A stretch of DNA of 64,000 nucleotides from Rhizobium binae (lineage in GTDB: Bacteria > Pseudomonadota > Alphaproteobacteria > Rhizobiales > Rhizobiaceae). The DNA is taken from contig NZ_CP071604.1 in assembly GCF_017357225.1 (NCBI RefSeq), forward strand, positions 2,545,001 through 2,609,000, in the 5' to 3' direction. Each line of letters opens with the position of its first letter. Within the stretch, counting starts at the first letter, position 1. This document shows positions 18,848 through 28,586 of this stretch, in pieces. The notes beneath the pieces are model-generated. The model was not told the origin of the DNA, did not search any database, and was given only the letters and a program-made list of their open reading frames with translations. Made by a program: the position numbers and the translations under genes.

Positions 18848-19756
18848 ATGCCGCGGTCACGCAACACTGAGGGCGCCATCTATATGAGCATGGCGATGGC
18901 CGGCTTTTCCGCGAGCGACGCACTCTCCAAATCGGTGGTCGCCCATATGAATGCCGGCGAGATAATGTTCCTGCGCGGCCTTTTCACCAGCCTGCTCATC
19001 TTTCTGATTGCGTGGAAAATGGGCGCGCTGCGCTCCTGGCGCGTCGTGCTGAAGCCGATGATCATTCTCCGCATCATCTGCGAGATGCTCTCTGCCGTCA
19101 CCTATATCACTGCGCTCGGCATGATGCCGATCGCCAATGCCTCGGCAATCCTGCAGTCACTGCCGCTGGTCGTCACCTTCGGCGCCGCGCTCTTCTTCAA
19201 CGAGCCGGTCGGCTGGCGGCGCTGGTCGGCGATCATCGTCGGCCTCGTCGGCGTGATGATCATTATCCGCCCCGGCCCCGAAGGCTTCACCGCCGCCGCC
19301 CTCCTCTGCGTCGGTGCGGTCATGACGACGGCCGGCCGCGATCTCGCCACCCGGTCGATCGATCCGCAGATTCCATCGCTGATGATCACCGTCATCACCG
19401 CCATCTCGATCTCTTTCTTCGGCGCGTTGCTCATCCCGGTGCTCGGCGCTTGGCAGCCGGTCAGCCTGACCTCGCTCGGGCATCTCCTGCTCGCCTCGGT
19501 GCTCGTGCTCGTGGGATACCAGTCGGTTATCCTTGCCATGCGGACCGGCGAAATCTCCTTCGTCGCTCCGTTTCGCTACACCAGCCTGATCTTCTCCTCG
19601 CTGCTCGGCTTTTTCTTTTTTGCCGAAGTGCCTGACAGCTGGACGCGAGTCGGTGCTGCAATCGTCATCGCTTCCGGCCTCTATACGTTCTATCGTGAGG
19701 CCAAGCGCCACGTTTCGCCGATCGCGCAGGAGTCCGAACCGCGCGTGCCGGTGTGA
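18848..19756 (+). CDS. EamA/DMT-family transporter
   Basis: The 302-residue protein has ten predicted membrane segments in two EamA repeats (first about 12-140, second about 155-285). The conserved FLRGLFTSLLIF after helix 1 and VAPFRYTSLIFSSLLGFFFF late in repeat 2 are typical. The ATG at 18848 follows AAGGGAA. It is probably an exporter of small metabolites; the substrate is unknown. It precedes mobA by 16 bp, so the two may be cotranscribed. Confidence 0.9.
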   Translation: MPRSRNTEGAIYMSMAMAGFSASDALSKSVVAHMNAGEIMFLRGLFTSLLIFLIAWKMGALRSWRVVLKPMIILRIICEMLSAVTYITALGMMPIANASAILQSLPLVVTFGAALFFNEPVGWRRWSAIIVGLVGVMIIIRPGPEGFTAAALLCVGAVMTTAGRDLATRSIDPQIPSLMITVITAISISFFGALLIPVLGAWQPVSLTSLGHLLLASVLVLVGYQSVILAMRTGEISFVAPFRYTSLIFSSLLGFFFFAEVPDSWTRVGAAIVIASGLYTFYREAKRHVSPIAQESEPRVPV

Positions 19757-19772
19757 AGCATTCCGAGGCAGG

Positions 19773-20405
19773 ATGATGGCTGAGTTCTCGTTGGACAGAT
19801 CCGCTATAGCAGGCGTCGTGCTGGCCGGCGGCCGCTCACAGCGTATGGGCCGCGACAAGGCGGCGGTGATGCTCGGAACAGACAGCCTGCTCGGCCACGT
19901 GCTGGCCCGGCTCGGGCCGCAGGTCATTTCCGTTGCCGTCAATGCCGATGCCGCCAGCGAGAACGTGCCCGTCGTTCCCGACCATATTGCCGGCAAGGCC
20001 GGGCCGATGGCCGGCATCCACGCGGCAATGACCTATGCGGCCGGACTTCCCAAAATCAGCCATGTCGTTACTGTTTCGGTCGATTGTCCATTTTTCCCGA
20101 CCGATCTCGTCGCCCGGCTGGCGGCTGCGCTCGAGCACCCGTCGCAGATCGCCATTGCCGCCTCAGAGGGCCGCAGCCATCCGGTCTTCGGTCTCTGGCC
20201 GGTGACACTGGCCGCCGATCTGGAAGCCTGGATCGCTACCGACGAGAAACGCCGCGTGCGCGACTTCCTGTTGCGGCATGACGTTACGGAAGTGGTATTT
20301 CCGCTGCATCCGACCCGCGCCAGCCTGCTCGACCCCTTCTTCAACATCAACACGCCTGACGATCTCATCGAGGCGGAACGCTGGCTGGAGGCCCTGCGCA
20401 CATGA
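19773..20405 (+). CDS. mobA: Molybdenum cofactor guanylyltransferase
   Basis: The 210-residue nucleotidyltransferase has the signature VVLAGGRSQRMGRDKA near residues 15-30, VSVDCPFFP for metal binding, and the C-terminal FFNINTPDDL. It attaches GMP to molybdopterin to make the bis-MGD form of the cofactor in the cytoplasm. ATG 19773 or 19776 could be the start. Its stop overlaps mobB by 4 bp. Confidence 0.95.
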   Translation: MMAEFSLDRSAIAGVVLAGGRSQRMGRDKAAVMLGTDSLLGHVLARLGPQVISVAVNADAASENVPVVPDHIAGKAGPMAGIHAAMTYAAGLPKISHVVTVSVDCPFFPTDLVARLAAALEHPSQIAIAASEGRSHPVFGLWPVTLAADLEAWIATDEKRRVRDFLLRHDVTEVVFPLHPTRASLLDPFFNINTPDDLIEAERWLEALRT

Positions 20406-20917
20406 CCGCACCGAAAATCTTCGGCATCGCCGGCTGGAAGAACTCGGGCAAAACCGGGCTTGCCGTCCGGCTGGTGACGGAATTCACCAACCGCGGCTAC
20501 AGGATCTCGACCATCAAGCACGCCCATCACGATTTCGATATCGACAAGGTCGGAGCCGACAGCTATCGCCACCGCCAGGCCGGCGCCCATGAAGTTACCA
20601 TCGTTTCCGGCACGCGTTACGCCATCATGCATGAGTTGCGCGGCGCGCCCGAACCCGAGTTCGAGGAAATCCTCGCCCGTCTCGCCCCCTGCGATCTCGT
20701 TCTGATCGAAGGCTACAAGCGTGAGCCGATCCCGAAAATCGAAGCCCGCCGCCTGGAGGCCACAAACCGCGAACCGCTGGCGCCGAGCGATCCCCATATC
20801 TGCGCCATCGCCGCCGATCATGCTGTCACGGATACGGCCCTGCCCGTCTTCCATCTGGACGACACTGGTGCCATCGCCGATTTCATAACCGAGATCGTCG
20901 ATCTTGAGGCTCATTAG
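20402..20917 (+). CDS. mobB: Molybdopterin-guanine dinucleotide biosynthesis adaptor
   Basis: The 171-residue P-loop protein has GWKNSGKTGL at about 11-20, IKHAHHDFDIDKVGADSYRHRQAGA, and LVLIEGYKREPIPKIE, all typical of MobB. It binds GTP and assists MobA. It starts within mobA (ATGA overlap). Its last 4 bp overlap the end of the convergent histidine kinase gene. Confidence 0.95.
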   Translation: MTAPKIFGIAGWKNSGKTGLAVRLVTEFTNRGYRISTIKHAHHDFDIDKVGADSYRHRQAGAHEVTIVSGTRYAIMHELRGAPEPEFEEILARLAPCDLVLIEGYKREPIPKIEARRLEATNREPLAPSDPHICAIAADHAVTDTALPVFHLDDTGAIADFITEIVDLEAH

Positions 20918-22992
20918 CTGGCCGATCTGAGATGCAGGTCCGTCTCACTTGTGATCGCCTTGTGAATTTCCCTGGAAAGCTGGTCCTGGTTATACGGTTT
21001 TCCCAATCTGGGAAGATTGACCTCTGCGCCGGCAGGGAGATCGGCATAGCCCGTTGCCAGCACGATCGGCAGCGCCGGCCGAATGGCCCGTACCGCCTGC
21101 GCCAGCTGCGCACCCGTCATGCCGGGCATCGAATAGTCGGTAATCATCAGGTCAAAATGCCCACCGCTTCTGACCAGCTCCAGCGCCTGCGAACCGGAAT
21201 TTGCTTCGACAACATCATGGCCGAGATCTTCAAGCATCTCGACCGAGCTCATGGCAATCAAGGTATCATCGTCGACCAGAAGGATCCTCAGCCTCGATGC
21301 GGTTTGCGCGAGAGATAGATCGGTTTCAGCCGCCTGTTCAGGGCGCCGTTCGGTCGCGGGGAGCCATAATTCGGCAGTCGTTCCCACGCCAAGCTTGCTC
21401 GTCAGGCGCAGCGCGCCATTGAGCTGGACGGCAAGGCCGTGGATCATCGATAGCCCGAGGCCCGTGCCCTTTCCGAGTTCCTTTGTCGAAAAGAAGGGAT
21501 CGATGGCCTTCTTCAGCGTCTCGGCATCCATTCCGGTGCCATTGTCGGTCAAGCTGAGCACAAGATAGGTCCCGTCGTCGAGATCGCCGCTGTCACCCGC
21601 GACTTGTTCTTCACGCAGCGAAATCGACAGAGCTCCTCCGTCCGGCATCGCATCGCGCGCATTGACAGCAAGGTTGAGCAGGGCCAGTTCAACTTGGTTG
21701 GCATCGGCCAGTGCCGGCTGCAGCGCGGGCGCGAGCACCGTTTCAATGCTCACGGACGATCCCACCGAGCGACGCAACAGATCGTGCATGCCGGATACCA
21801 GCTCGGCCAGATCGACCGGCTTCACTTGCAGATCCTGCCGTCTGGCGAAAGCCAGCAGACGCTGTGTCAGGGCTGCCCCGCGGCGTGCCCCCTGAAGGGC
21901 GCCATCGATCAGGCGCGTCGCCTTCGGGTCTCCTGTCACATGCTTGCCGAGAAGTTCGAGATTGCCGAGAACGACCATCAGCAGATTGTTGAAATCATGC
22001 GCGACGCCGCCGGTCAGCTGGCCGATCGCTTCCATCTTTTGCGCGTGGCGAAGCTGCTCCTCGGCCTTTTCACGTTGGGCGACCTGTTCAAGCAGGCTCT
22101 GATGAGCAGCATGCACCTCTCCGGTCCGTTCTCTTACCCGCTCTTCAAGGCTCTCATTGAGCCGTCGGAGGTTCTCCTCGCTGGTCTTGCGGGCTGTGGT
22201 ATCGGAGGAAACGCCAACCAGCTTCTTCGCCGAACCATACCTGTCGGCATAGAGCTGCGCATGCATCTCCGCCCAATGAAGCGATCCGTCGGGCCAGATC
22301 GTCCTGTGTTCGACCGAATAATCACGGCCGATCTCGATCGTCAGGTCCAGGCTTGCCTGAACGAGGCCGCGATCATCGGGATGGATGCTCGCGATCAGAT
22401 CGTCATACGCAAATTCCTGGTCCGGCCCTCGGCCGAAGATGGCCTTGCAGGTATCGGACGCGGACAACCGCATCGAAGACAACTCCAGTTCCCACGCACC
22501 GAGACGGCCCGCGGCAAGTGCCGTTTGCAGCCGCCGCTCACCTTCGCCTAGCGCCTCGAGCTGGGCGCGCGCCTGGTATTGGCGCAGACGCCCCCTTAAG
22601 GCGGTTCTGGCGATACTGATGAAGGATGTCGCGTGGAAAGGCCTTTCCAGAAAGGTGACATTGGCGAGAACCTCGGAAAGCCTGGCAGCGGCCGGATTTC
22701 GTTCCGGCCCGCCGCCCCGCGTGGTGAGCACGATGAATGGCAGATCCGACCAGCTCGGCTGCGCCGAAATCCAGGCCGCGACCGGTTTCAAATCGCCTGA
22801 GCGAACCGCCTCTTCCGTCAGGACACCGAATGCCACGTCGTCATCGAGCAAGGCCGCGAACATCGGAAGGTCGGGAGCGGTAATCGATGTGGCGCCGGCT
22901 TCGTTCACCAGGGATACCGCCACCAGGGCATCGCGACCGGCTGGTGTGTAGATCAGCGCCTTTGGTTTGCCGGAATTAGGAATTGCCGCCAT
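20914..22992 (-). CDS. Hybrid histidine kinase with receiver, coupled to the KaiC-like ATPase
   Basis: The 692-residue protein is soluble. An N-terminal receiver-like domain (about 1-135) lacks a clear phospho-acceptor aspartate (FGVLTEEAV at the expected place). Next comes a PAS domain (about 150-270) and a coiled coil (270-320). The kinase core has H332 in GGVAHDFNN, an N box around N444 and a GTGLGLSM G box. A C-terminal receiver (567-692) has D619 and K665. The ATG at 22992 lies inside the end of the KaiC-like gene (17-bp overlap), indicating coupled synthesis. Confidence 0.9.
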   Translation of the reverse strand: MAAIPNSGKPKALIYTPAGRDALVAVSLVNEAGATSITAPDLPMFAALLDDDVAFGVLTEEAVRSGDLKPVAAWISAQPSWSDLPFIVLTTRGGGPERNPAAARLSEVLANVTFLERPFHATSFISIARTALRGRLRQYQARAQLEALGEGERRLQTALAAGRLGAWELELSSMRLSASDTCKAIFGRGPDQEFAYDDLIASIHPDDRGLVQASLDLTIEIGRDYSVEHRTIWPDGSLHWAEMHAQLYADRYGSAKKLVGVSSDTTARKTSEENLRRLNESLEERVRERTGEVHAAHQSLLEQVAQREKAEEQLRHAQKMEAIGQLTGGVAHDFNNLLMVVLGNLELLGKHVTGDPKATRLIDGALQGARRGAALTQRLLAFARRQDLQVKPVDLAELVSGMHDLLRRSVGSSVSIETVLAPALQPALADANQVELALLNLAVNARDAMPDGGALSISLREEQVAGDSGDLDDGTYLVLSLTDNGTGMDAETLKKAIDPFFSTKELGKGTGLGLSMIHGLAVQLNGALRLTSKLGVGTTAELWLPATERRPEQAAETDLSLAQTASRLRILLVDDDTLIAMSSVEMLEDLGHDVVEANSGSQALELVRSGGHFDLMITDYSMPGMTGAQLAQAVRAIRPALPIVLATGYADLPAGAEVNLPRLGKPYNQDQLSREIHKAITSETDLHLRSAS

Positions 22993-24487
22993 CCCCGCTG
23001 TCGCGCGGCATGAGGGACGTCGTGTCTGACACAAACTCCGGAACGCCGCGCAGCACTCCCTGGAATCCGCTAAGTGGCCCTCCGAATGTCAGGCCCGAGG
23101 CGTCGATGCGATATTCCCGAATTGTATCTTCGTGGTAGCCAGTTCGCTTCTTGATCACCGAGACCGCCCGCCGCACCCGTCCGGCCGCCTCGAAATAACG
23201 CAACAGAATAACGGTATCGGCAAGATAGGTGACGTCGACGGGAGCTTTCATGTCACCGACCAGACCGTGCTGAGCTACCGTCAGGAAGGTGTTTGCACCT
23301 TGCCTGTTCAGATATTGCAGCAATTCGTGCATATGAAGGATCAGCGAGTTCTCATCCGGCATCGAAGCCTGATAACCATTGATGCTGTCGATGATGACGG
23401 TCCTGGCGCCGGATTTGTCGACGCAATTCCGCACGCGGTGCGCGAATTCGCCGGGCGACAATTCGGCGGCGTCCACCTGCTCGATGTGGACGAGACCTGC
23501 ATCCCTCATCGCCTCGAGATCCATTCCGAGCGCCTTGAGCCGCCCGAATAGCAGCCCGGGCTCCTCGTCGAAGATGAAGGCCGCCGCTTTCTCTCCACGC
23601 GCGATCGCTGCTGCCAGGAATTGAAACGAAAACGTGCTTTTGCCGGTGCCGGCCGGTCCGAGAATGAGCGTACTCGAGCCCCTCTCTAAGCCACCGCCCA
23701 AGAGAAGGTCCAGCTCCGCAATATCGCTCGAAATGTTGTCGCGATCGTAACTCGTCTTGTGCTCCGCAGCAACGAGACGCGGGAATACGACGACGCCGCC
23801 GGTCTGGATGGTGAAATCGTGGTAGCCGCCACGAAAGGCTTGCCCGCGATATTTTATGATTCTCAGCCGTCGCCGTTCCGAGCCGTAACCGGGTGCCATT
23901 TCCTCGAGATGGATGACGCCGTGCACGACGCTGTGCACTGTCTTGTCGAGCACCTCTGAGGTCAGGTCGTCGAGCAGAAGCACCGTCGCCCCCTGGCGGG
24001 CGAAGTAATGTTTCAGCGCAAGGATCTGCCGGCGATAGCGCAGCGAGCTTTGCGCCAGCAACCTTATCTCCGACAGGCTGTCGAGAACCACGCGGCTCGG
24101 TTTCACCCTCTCGAAAGCGGCGAAGATTTCCCTGGTGGTCTCTCCAAGCTCGAGGTCCGACGAATAAAGCAGGCTCTGCTGCTGATCGGAATCCAGCAGG
24201 CTCTCGGGAGGCACGACCTCGAAGACTTCGATATTGCCATCGATGATCATGCCGTGCGACGCGGCTCCGGCCCGCAATTCGCTCTCGGTTTCCGAGAGCG
24301 TGATGTAGAGCCCGCGCTCGCCAAGTCGCGCGCCTTCGATCAGAAACTGCAGTGCAATAGTGGTCTTCCCGGCCCCTGGATTTCCCTCGAGGAGAAACAC
24401 ATGGCCAGCGGAAAGACCCCCTGCCAGAATTGTGTCCAAACCGGACACTCCGGTCCGAGCTTTCGTGGCAGGAATAGCAGTATTCAT
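22976..24487 (-). CDS. KaiC-like RecA-fold double ATPase
   Basis: The 503-residue protein has the two-domain KaiC architecture. Walker A motifs are GNPGAGKTT at 35-43 and GPAGTGKST at 277-285, with Walker B VVLDS at 133-137 and VIIDS at 364-368. Acidic catalytic residues are E66/E68 and E308/E309. By alignment, the KaiC phosphosites S431/T432 correspond to T420/Y421 here. No kaiB or kaiA is present; the only partner is the kinase encoded next. AAGGAA precedes the ATG. In non-cyanobacteria such proteins are tied to stress or signalling rather than a proven clock. Confidence 0.92.
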   Translation of the reverse strand: MNTAIPATKARTGVSGLDTILAGGLSAGHVFLLEGNPGAGKTTIALQFLIEGARLGERGLYITLSETESELRAGAASHGMIIDGNIEVFEVVPPESLLDSDQQQSLLYSSDLELGETTREIFAAFERVKPSRVVLDSLSEIRLLAQSSLRYRRQILALKHYFARQGATVLLLDDLTSEVLDKTVHSVVHGVIHLEEMAPGYGSERRRLRIIKYRGQAFRGGYHDFTIQTGGVVVFPRLVAAEHKTSYDRDNISSDIAELDLLLGGGLERGSSTLILGPAGTGKSTFSFQFLAAAIARGEKAAAFIFDEEPGLLFGRLKALGMDLEAMRDAGLVHIEQVDAAELSPGEFAHRVRNCVDKSGARTVIIDSINGYQASMPDENSLILHMHELLQYLNRQGANTFLTVAQHGLVGDMKAPVDVTYLADTVILLRYFEAAGRVRRAVSVIKKRTGYHEDTIREYRIDASGLTFGGPLSGFQGVLRGVPEFVSDTTSLMPRDSGDGGNS

Positions 24488-24604
24488 TCATTGTTTCCTT
24501 CGGTTTCACTTTGAAGTAGTGGCGAAGGATGGAATGTCAAACGGCCGACCAGGTATGACTTCGCGCAGCTTCAACGCGTTGCCGATTGGGCGAAATATAA
24601 GTCT

Positions 24605-25498
24605 TTACCCCCGATACCGAAGCGCATCGACGACGACCGCAAAGGCCGGCGATGCATGCCGGCGGCTGGGATAATAAAGATGATAACCGGGAAACGGCGG
24701 ACACCAGTCTTCGAGCACGCGCACCAGCTGCCCGTTCTCAAGATGCGCCTGCACGGCGTCCTCAGGCAGATAGGCGAGCCCCGCGCCAGCAAGCGCCGCG
24801 TTCAGTCTGAGCGCGATGTTGTTGAAGACCAGCTGCCCGTCGACGCGAACATTCAGTTCGCGCCCGTCCTTCTCGAACTCCCACACGTAAACAGCGCCAT
24901 GGGTCGGCAGACGCAGATTGATGCAATTGTGATCCGTGAGGTCATGGGGTGTCAGAGGCTTCGGCCTGCCGTCGAAATAGGAGGGAGCGCCGACCACCGC
25001 CATGCGCATGTCAGGGCCGATGCGCACTGCGACCATGTCTTTTGCCACCTGTTCGCCCAACCGCACCCCCGCGTCGTAACGCTCGGCGACAATGTCGGTC
25101 AGACCATAATCGACGATGATCTCGACCTTGACATCGGGGTATTCAGGCAGAATCCTCTCCAGGGCGGGCCAGAGAACTGCATTGGCCGCATGCTCGCCGG
25201 CATTGATGCGGATCGTGCCGGCCGGCTTTTCCCGGAACGCGCTCAAGGCAGCCAGTGAACTTTCGATTTCGTCGAAGCGCGGGCCGATGGAGACAAGCAG
25301 GCGTTCGCCGGCCTCTGTCGGCGAGACGCTGCGCGTCGTGCGGGTAAGCAATCGCAGTCCAAGCCTCGCCTCGAGCCCTCGGATGGTGTGGCTGAGCGCC
25401 GACTGCGATACGCCGAGCTTCGCTGCCGCCTTGGTGAAGCTCCGCTCCCGCGCAACCGCAAGAAAGGCGATGAGATCGTCGACGGACGAACGTGGCAT
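24605..25498 (-). CDS. LysR-family transcriptional regulator
   Basis: The 297-residue protein has an N-terminal winged helix (SFTKAAAKLGVSQSALSHTIRGLEARLG, about 20-47) and a substrate-binding domain. It belongs to the large group of LysR proteins divergent from oxidoreductase genes. It faces away from the cupin and aldo-keto reductase genes, with 170 bp between, and probably controls them. Confidence 0.92.
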   Translation of the reverse strand: MPRSSVDDLIAFLAVARERSFTKAAAKLGVSQSALSHTIRGLEARLGLRLLTRTTRSVSPTEAGERLLVSIGPRFDEIESSLAALSAFREKPAGTIRINAGEHAANAVLWPALERILPEYPDVKVEIIVDYGLTDIVAERYDAGVRLGEQVAKDMVAVRIGPDMRMAVVGAPSYFDGRPKPLTPHDLTDHNCINLRLPTHGAVYVWEFEKDGRELNVRVDGQLVFNNIALRLNAALAGAGLAYLPEDAVQAHLENGQLVRVLEDWCPPFPGYHLYYPSRRHASPAFAVVVDALRYRG

Positions 25499-25668
25499 TC
25501 ATGAATCTCTCTCATAGGTTCTTGCCGTTTATACCATCTAATCGAAATCACGCGCACGCGCTAAATACCTTGGCATCCCACGCGAACATGTTCGCTGGGA
25601 ATGAATAGTTCATCGGCGCTGACTGTTGTCCGCCGGAACTGTCTCATCCGACATTCGAGAGAACGACT

Positions 25669-27067
<1,399 letters not shown>

Positions 27068-27069
27068 GA

Positions 27070-27097
27070 CAAAAGTGGCCGCAATCCGTTGCGGCCA
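27070..27097 (-). terminator. Intrinsic terminator of the GST gene
   Basis: GTGGCCGCAA at 27074-27083 and TTGCGGCCAC at 27088-27097 form a perfect 10-bp stem with a 4-nt loop. On the minus strand it is followed by TTTTGT. It lies 17 bp after the GST stop, between convergent genes. The plus side has no T-run. Confidence 0.7.
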
Positions 27098-27114
27098 CGT
27101 CCTCACCGATAACA

Positions 27115-27750
27115 TTATTTCCTCGGCGCCGGCGCATTCTGCTGAAAAGCCGGTATCGCCTCGAGCCTGCCGACAATCTCCGCGATATTCGGCCACCGCG
27201 CCAGATCGAAGCCCATGCGCCCGGCGCTGATCGCCTGCGGGAAGAGGAAGATGTCGGCGATGCCAGGCTGATCGGAGACTGCGAAGGCCCCACGCCTGTG
27301 ACCGGCAATCATCGTCTCCACAGCGGCCATTCCCTCGCCGACCCAGTGACGGCTCCAGGCAGCAATGGCGTCGGCATCGGCTTTAAAGGCGGTTTTGAGC
27401 TGCAGGCCGATCCGCGGCGGCAGCAACGCATGGATTTCGGCCGCAATCGCAAGCGCGATGGACCGCGCCTGCGCCCTGTCTTCCGCTGTGTCAGGCAGCA
27501 GCCGCGGTTCAGGCCGGATCTCATCGAGATATTCGATGATCGCCAGCGACTGGGTGATGAGGACGCCGCTGTCGGTGAGCAGGGCCGGCACGAGCCCCTG
27601 CGGATTGACGCTGCGGTATCCGGCCTGGCGGCTCTCTGCCTCCTCGCCGAGAATGGTGACCGGCAGCGCCTCCGCCGTCAGCCCCTTCAAGGCCAGTGCA
27701 ATCCGGACCCTCGATGTCGCCGAGGAAATTTCGTTCTGATAGAGCTTCAT
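27115..27750 (-). CDS. Glutathione S-transferase, zeta/maleylacetoacetate isomerase-like
   Basis: The 211-residue protein has an N-terminal thioredoxin-fold domain with the zeta motif SSATSRVRIALALKG at 9-23 and NPQGLVPALL. The C-terminal helical domain includes QPGIADIFLFPQ. Zeta GSTs isomerise maleylacetoacetate with glutathione, but no tyrosine-pathway gene is nearby, so a general GST role is equally possible. Its ATG overlaps the stop of the small upstream gene by 4 bp. Confidence 0.88.
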   Translation of the reverse strand: MKLYQNEISSATSRVRIALALKGLTAEALPVTILGEEAESRQAGYRSVNPQGLVPALLTDSGVLITQSLAIIEYLDEIRPEPRLLPDTAEDRAQARSIALAIAAEIHALLPPRIGLQLKTAFKADADAIAAWSRHWVGEGMAAVETMIAGHRRGAFAVSDQPGIADIFLFPQAISAGRMGFDLARWPNIAEIVGRLEAIPAFQQNAPAPRK

Positions 27751-27920
27751 TGTCTTTCTCCCTTATCGTCGCGCAGGAGCGACAACCCGGTCGCAGAAGA
27801 CGCTGCCGATGCCGCCGTGACAAGGCCGGCGAGCGGCGAAGGCTCCTGCGAGCTTATGTCGTAGATGCAGGACGCGGCAAACACCGCCGCTCCCAGGACG
27901 CAGATGATCATCAATCTCAT
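27747..27920 (-). CDS. Small hydrophobic protein of unknown function
   Basis: The 57-residue protein begins with a strongly hydrophobic segment (MRLMIICVLGAAVFAASCIYD), either a membrane anchor or a signal peptide. A second weakly hydrophobic Ala/Ser-rich stretch and a charged tail (DDKGERQ) follow. A perfect GGAGG site 5 bp before the ATG and the ATGA overlap with the GST gene support real translation. No family recognised. Confidence 0.65.
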   Translation of the reverse strand: MRLMIICVLGAAVFAASCIYDISSQEPSPLAGLVTAASAASSATGLSLLRDDKGERQ

Positions 27921-27980
27921 GAAATCCTCCATCGGCGAGGCCCGACAGGCCTCGCCCTGTTTCTTTTCGGCCCCTGCCGG

Positions 27981-28397
27981 TCAGGCAATGCTCAGCTCGA
28001 CATGGATGTTGCCGCGTGTCGCCTTCGAATAGGGGCAGGTCCGGTGCGCCTCGTCGACAAGCGCCTTCGCGACATCTGCTTCGATGCCGGGCAGGCTGAC
28101 CTTGAGACGGGCCTGCAGGAAATAGTCGCCCTCGGTCGTTCCGAGATCGACCTCGGAGTTCACAGCGGTCTCCGTGGGAAGCCTGATCTTCAGCTTGCCG
28201 GCGGCAATGCCGATCGCACCGATGAAGCAGGCCGACCAGCCGGCTGCGAAAAGTTGTTCGGGATTGGTGCCGGGCCGCGCGCTGCCGGGCGGCGACAGCT
28301 TGATATCAAGCTCGCCGTCATCGCTCCGCGAAGCGCCGTCGCGCCCGCCGGTGGTGCGGGTCTTGCCGGTATAGAGAACCTTGTCGATCTTGGTCAT
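27981..28397 (-). CDS. ohr: Organic hydroperoxide resistance protein (Ohr/OsmC family)
   Basis: The 138-residue protein carries the redox cysteines C57 (AGWSACFIGA) and C121 (RTCPYSKATRGN) and the N-terminal YTGKTRTTGGRDG of Ohr-type peroxidases. It reduces organic hydroperoxides using a thiol donor. GGAG precedes the ATG. No MarR-type OhrR gene is adjacent. The small protein and GST genes follow on the same strand after 60 bp and may be cotranscribed. Confidence 0.93.
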   Translation of the reverse strand: MTKIDKVLYTGKTRTTGGRDGASRSDDGELDIKLSPPGSARPGTNPEQLFAAGWSACFIGAIGIAAGKLKIRLPTETAVNSEVDLGTTEGDYFLQARLKVSLPGIEADVAKALVDEAHRTCPYSKATRGNIHVELSIA

Positions 28398-28586
28398 GTG
28401 ACACTCCTTATTTGCGTCGCTGTCTGCGACTGGTCGCTGCCGCGACCGGGTTGACGGAGTGTGGTTTGAACGATCGATATATCCGGCATGTTTCCGGAAA
28501 CGGCCGAAATGTTACAAAAGGTAGAATCCGGCAGCCAGGACATTTTCCGATACAAGACATCCCGAACGTCCCGGAAAACGTCGTCA

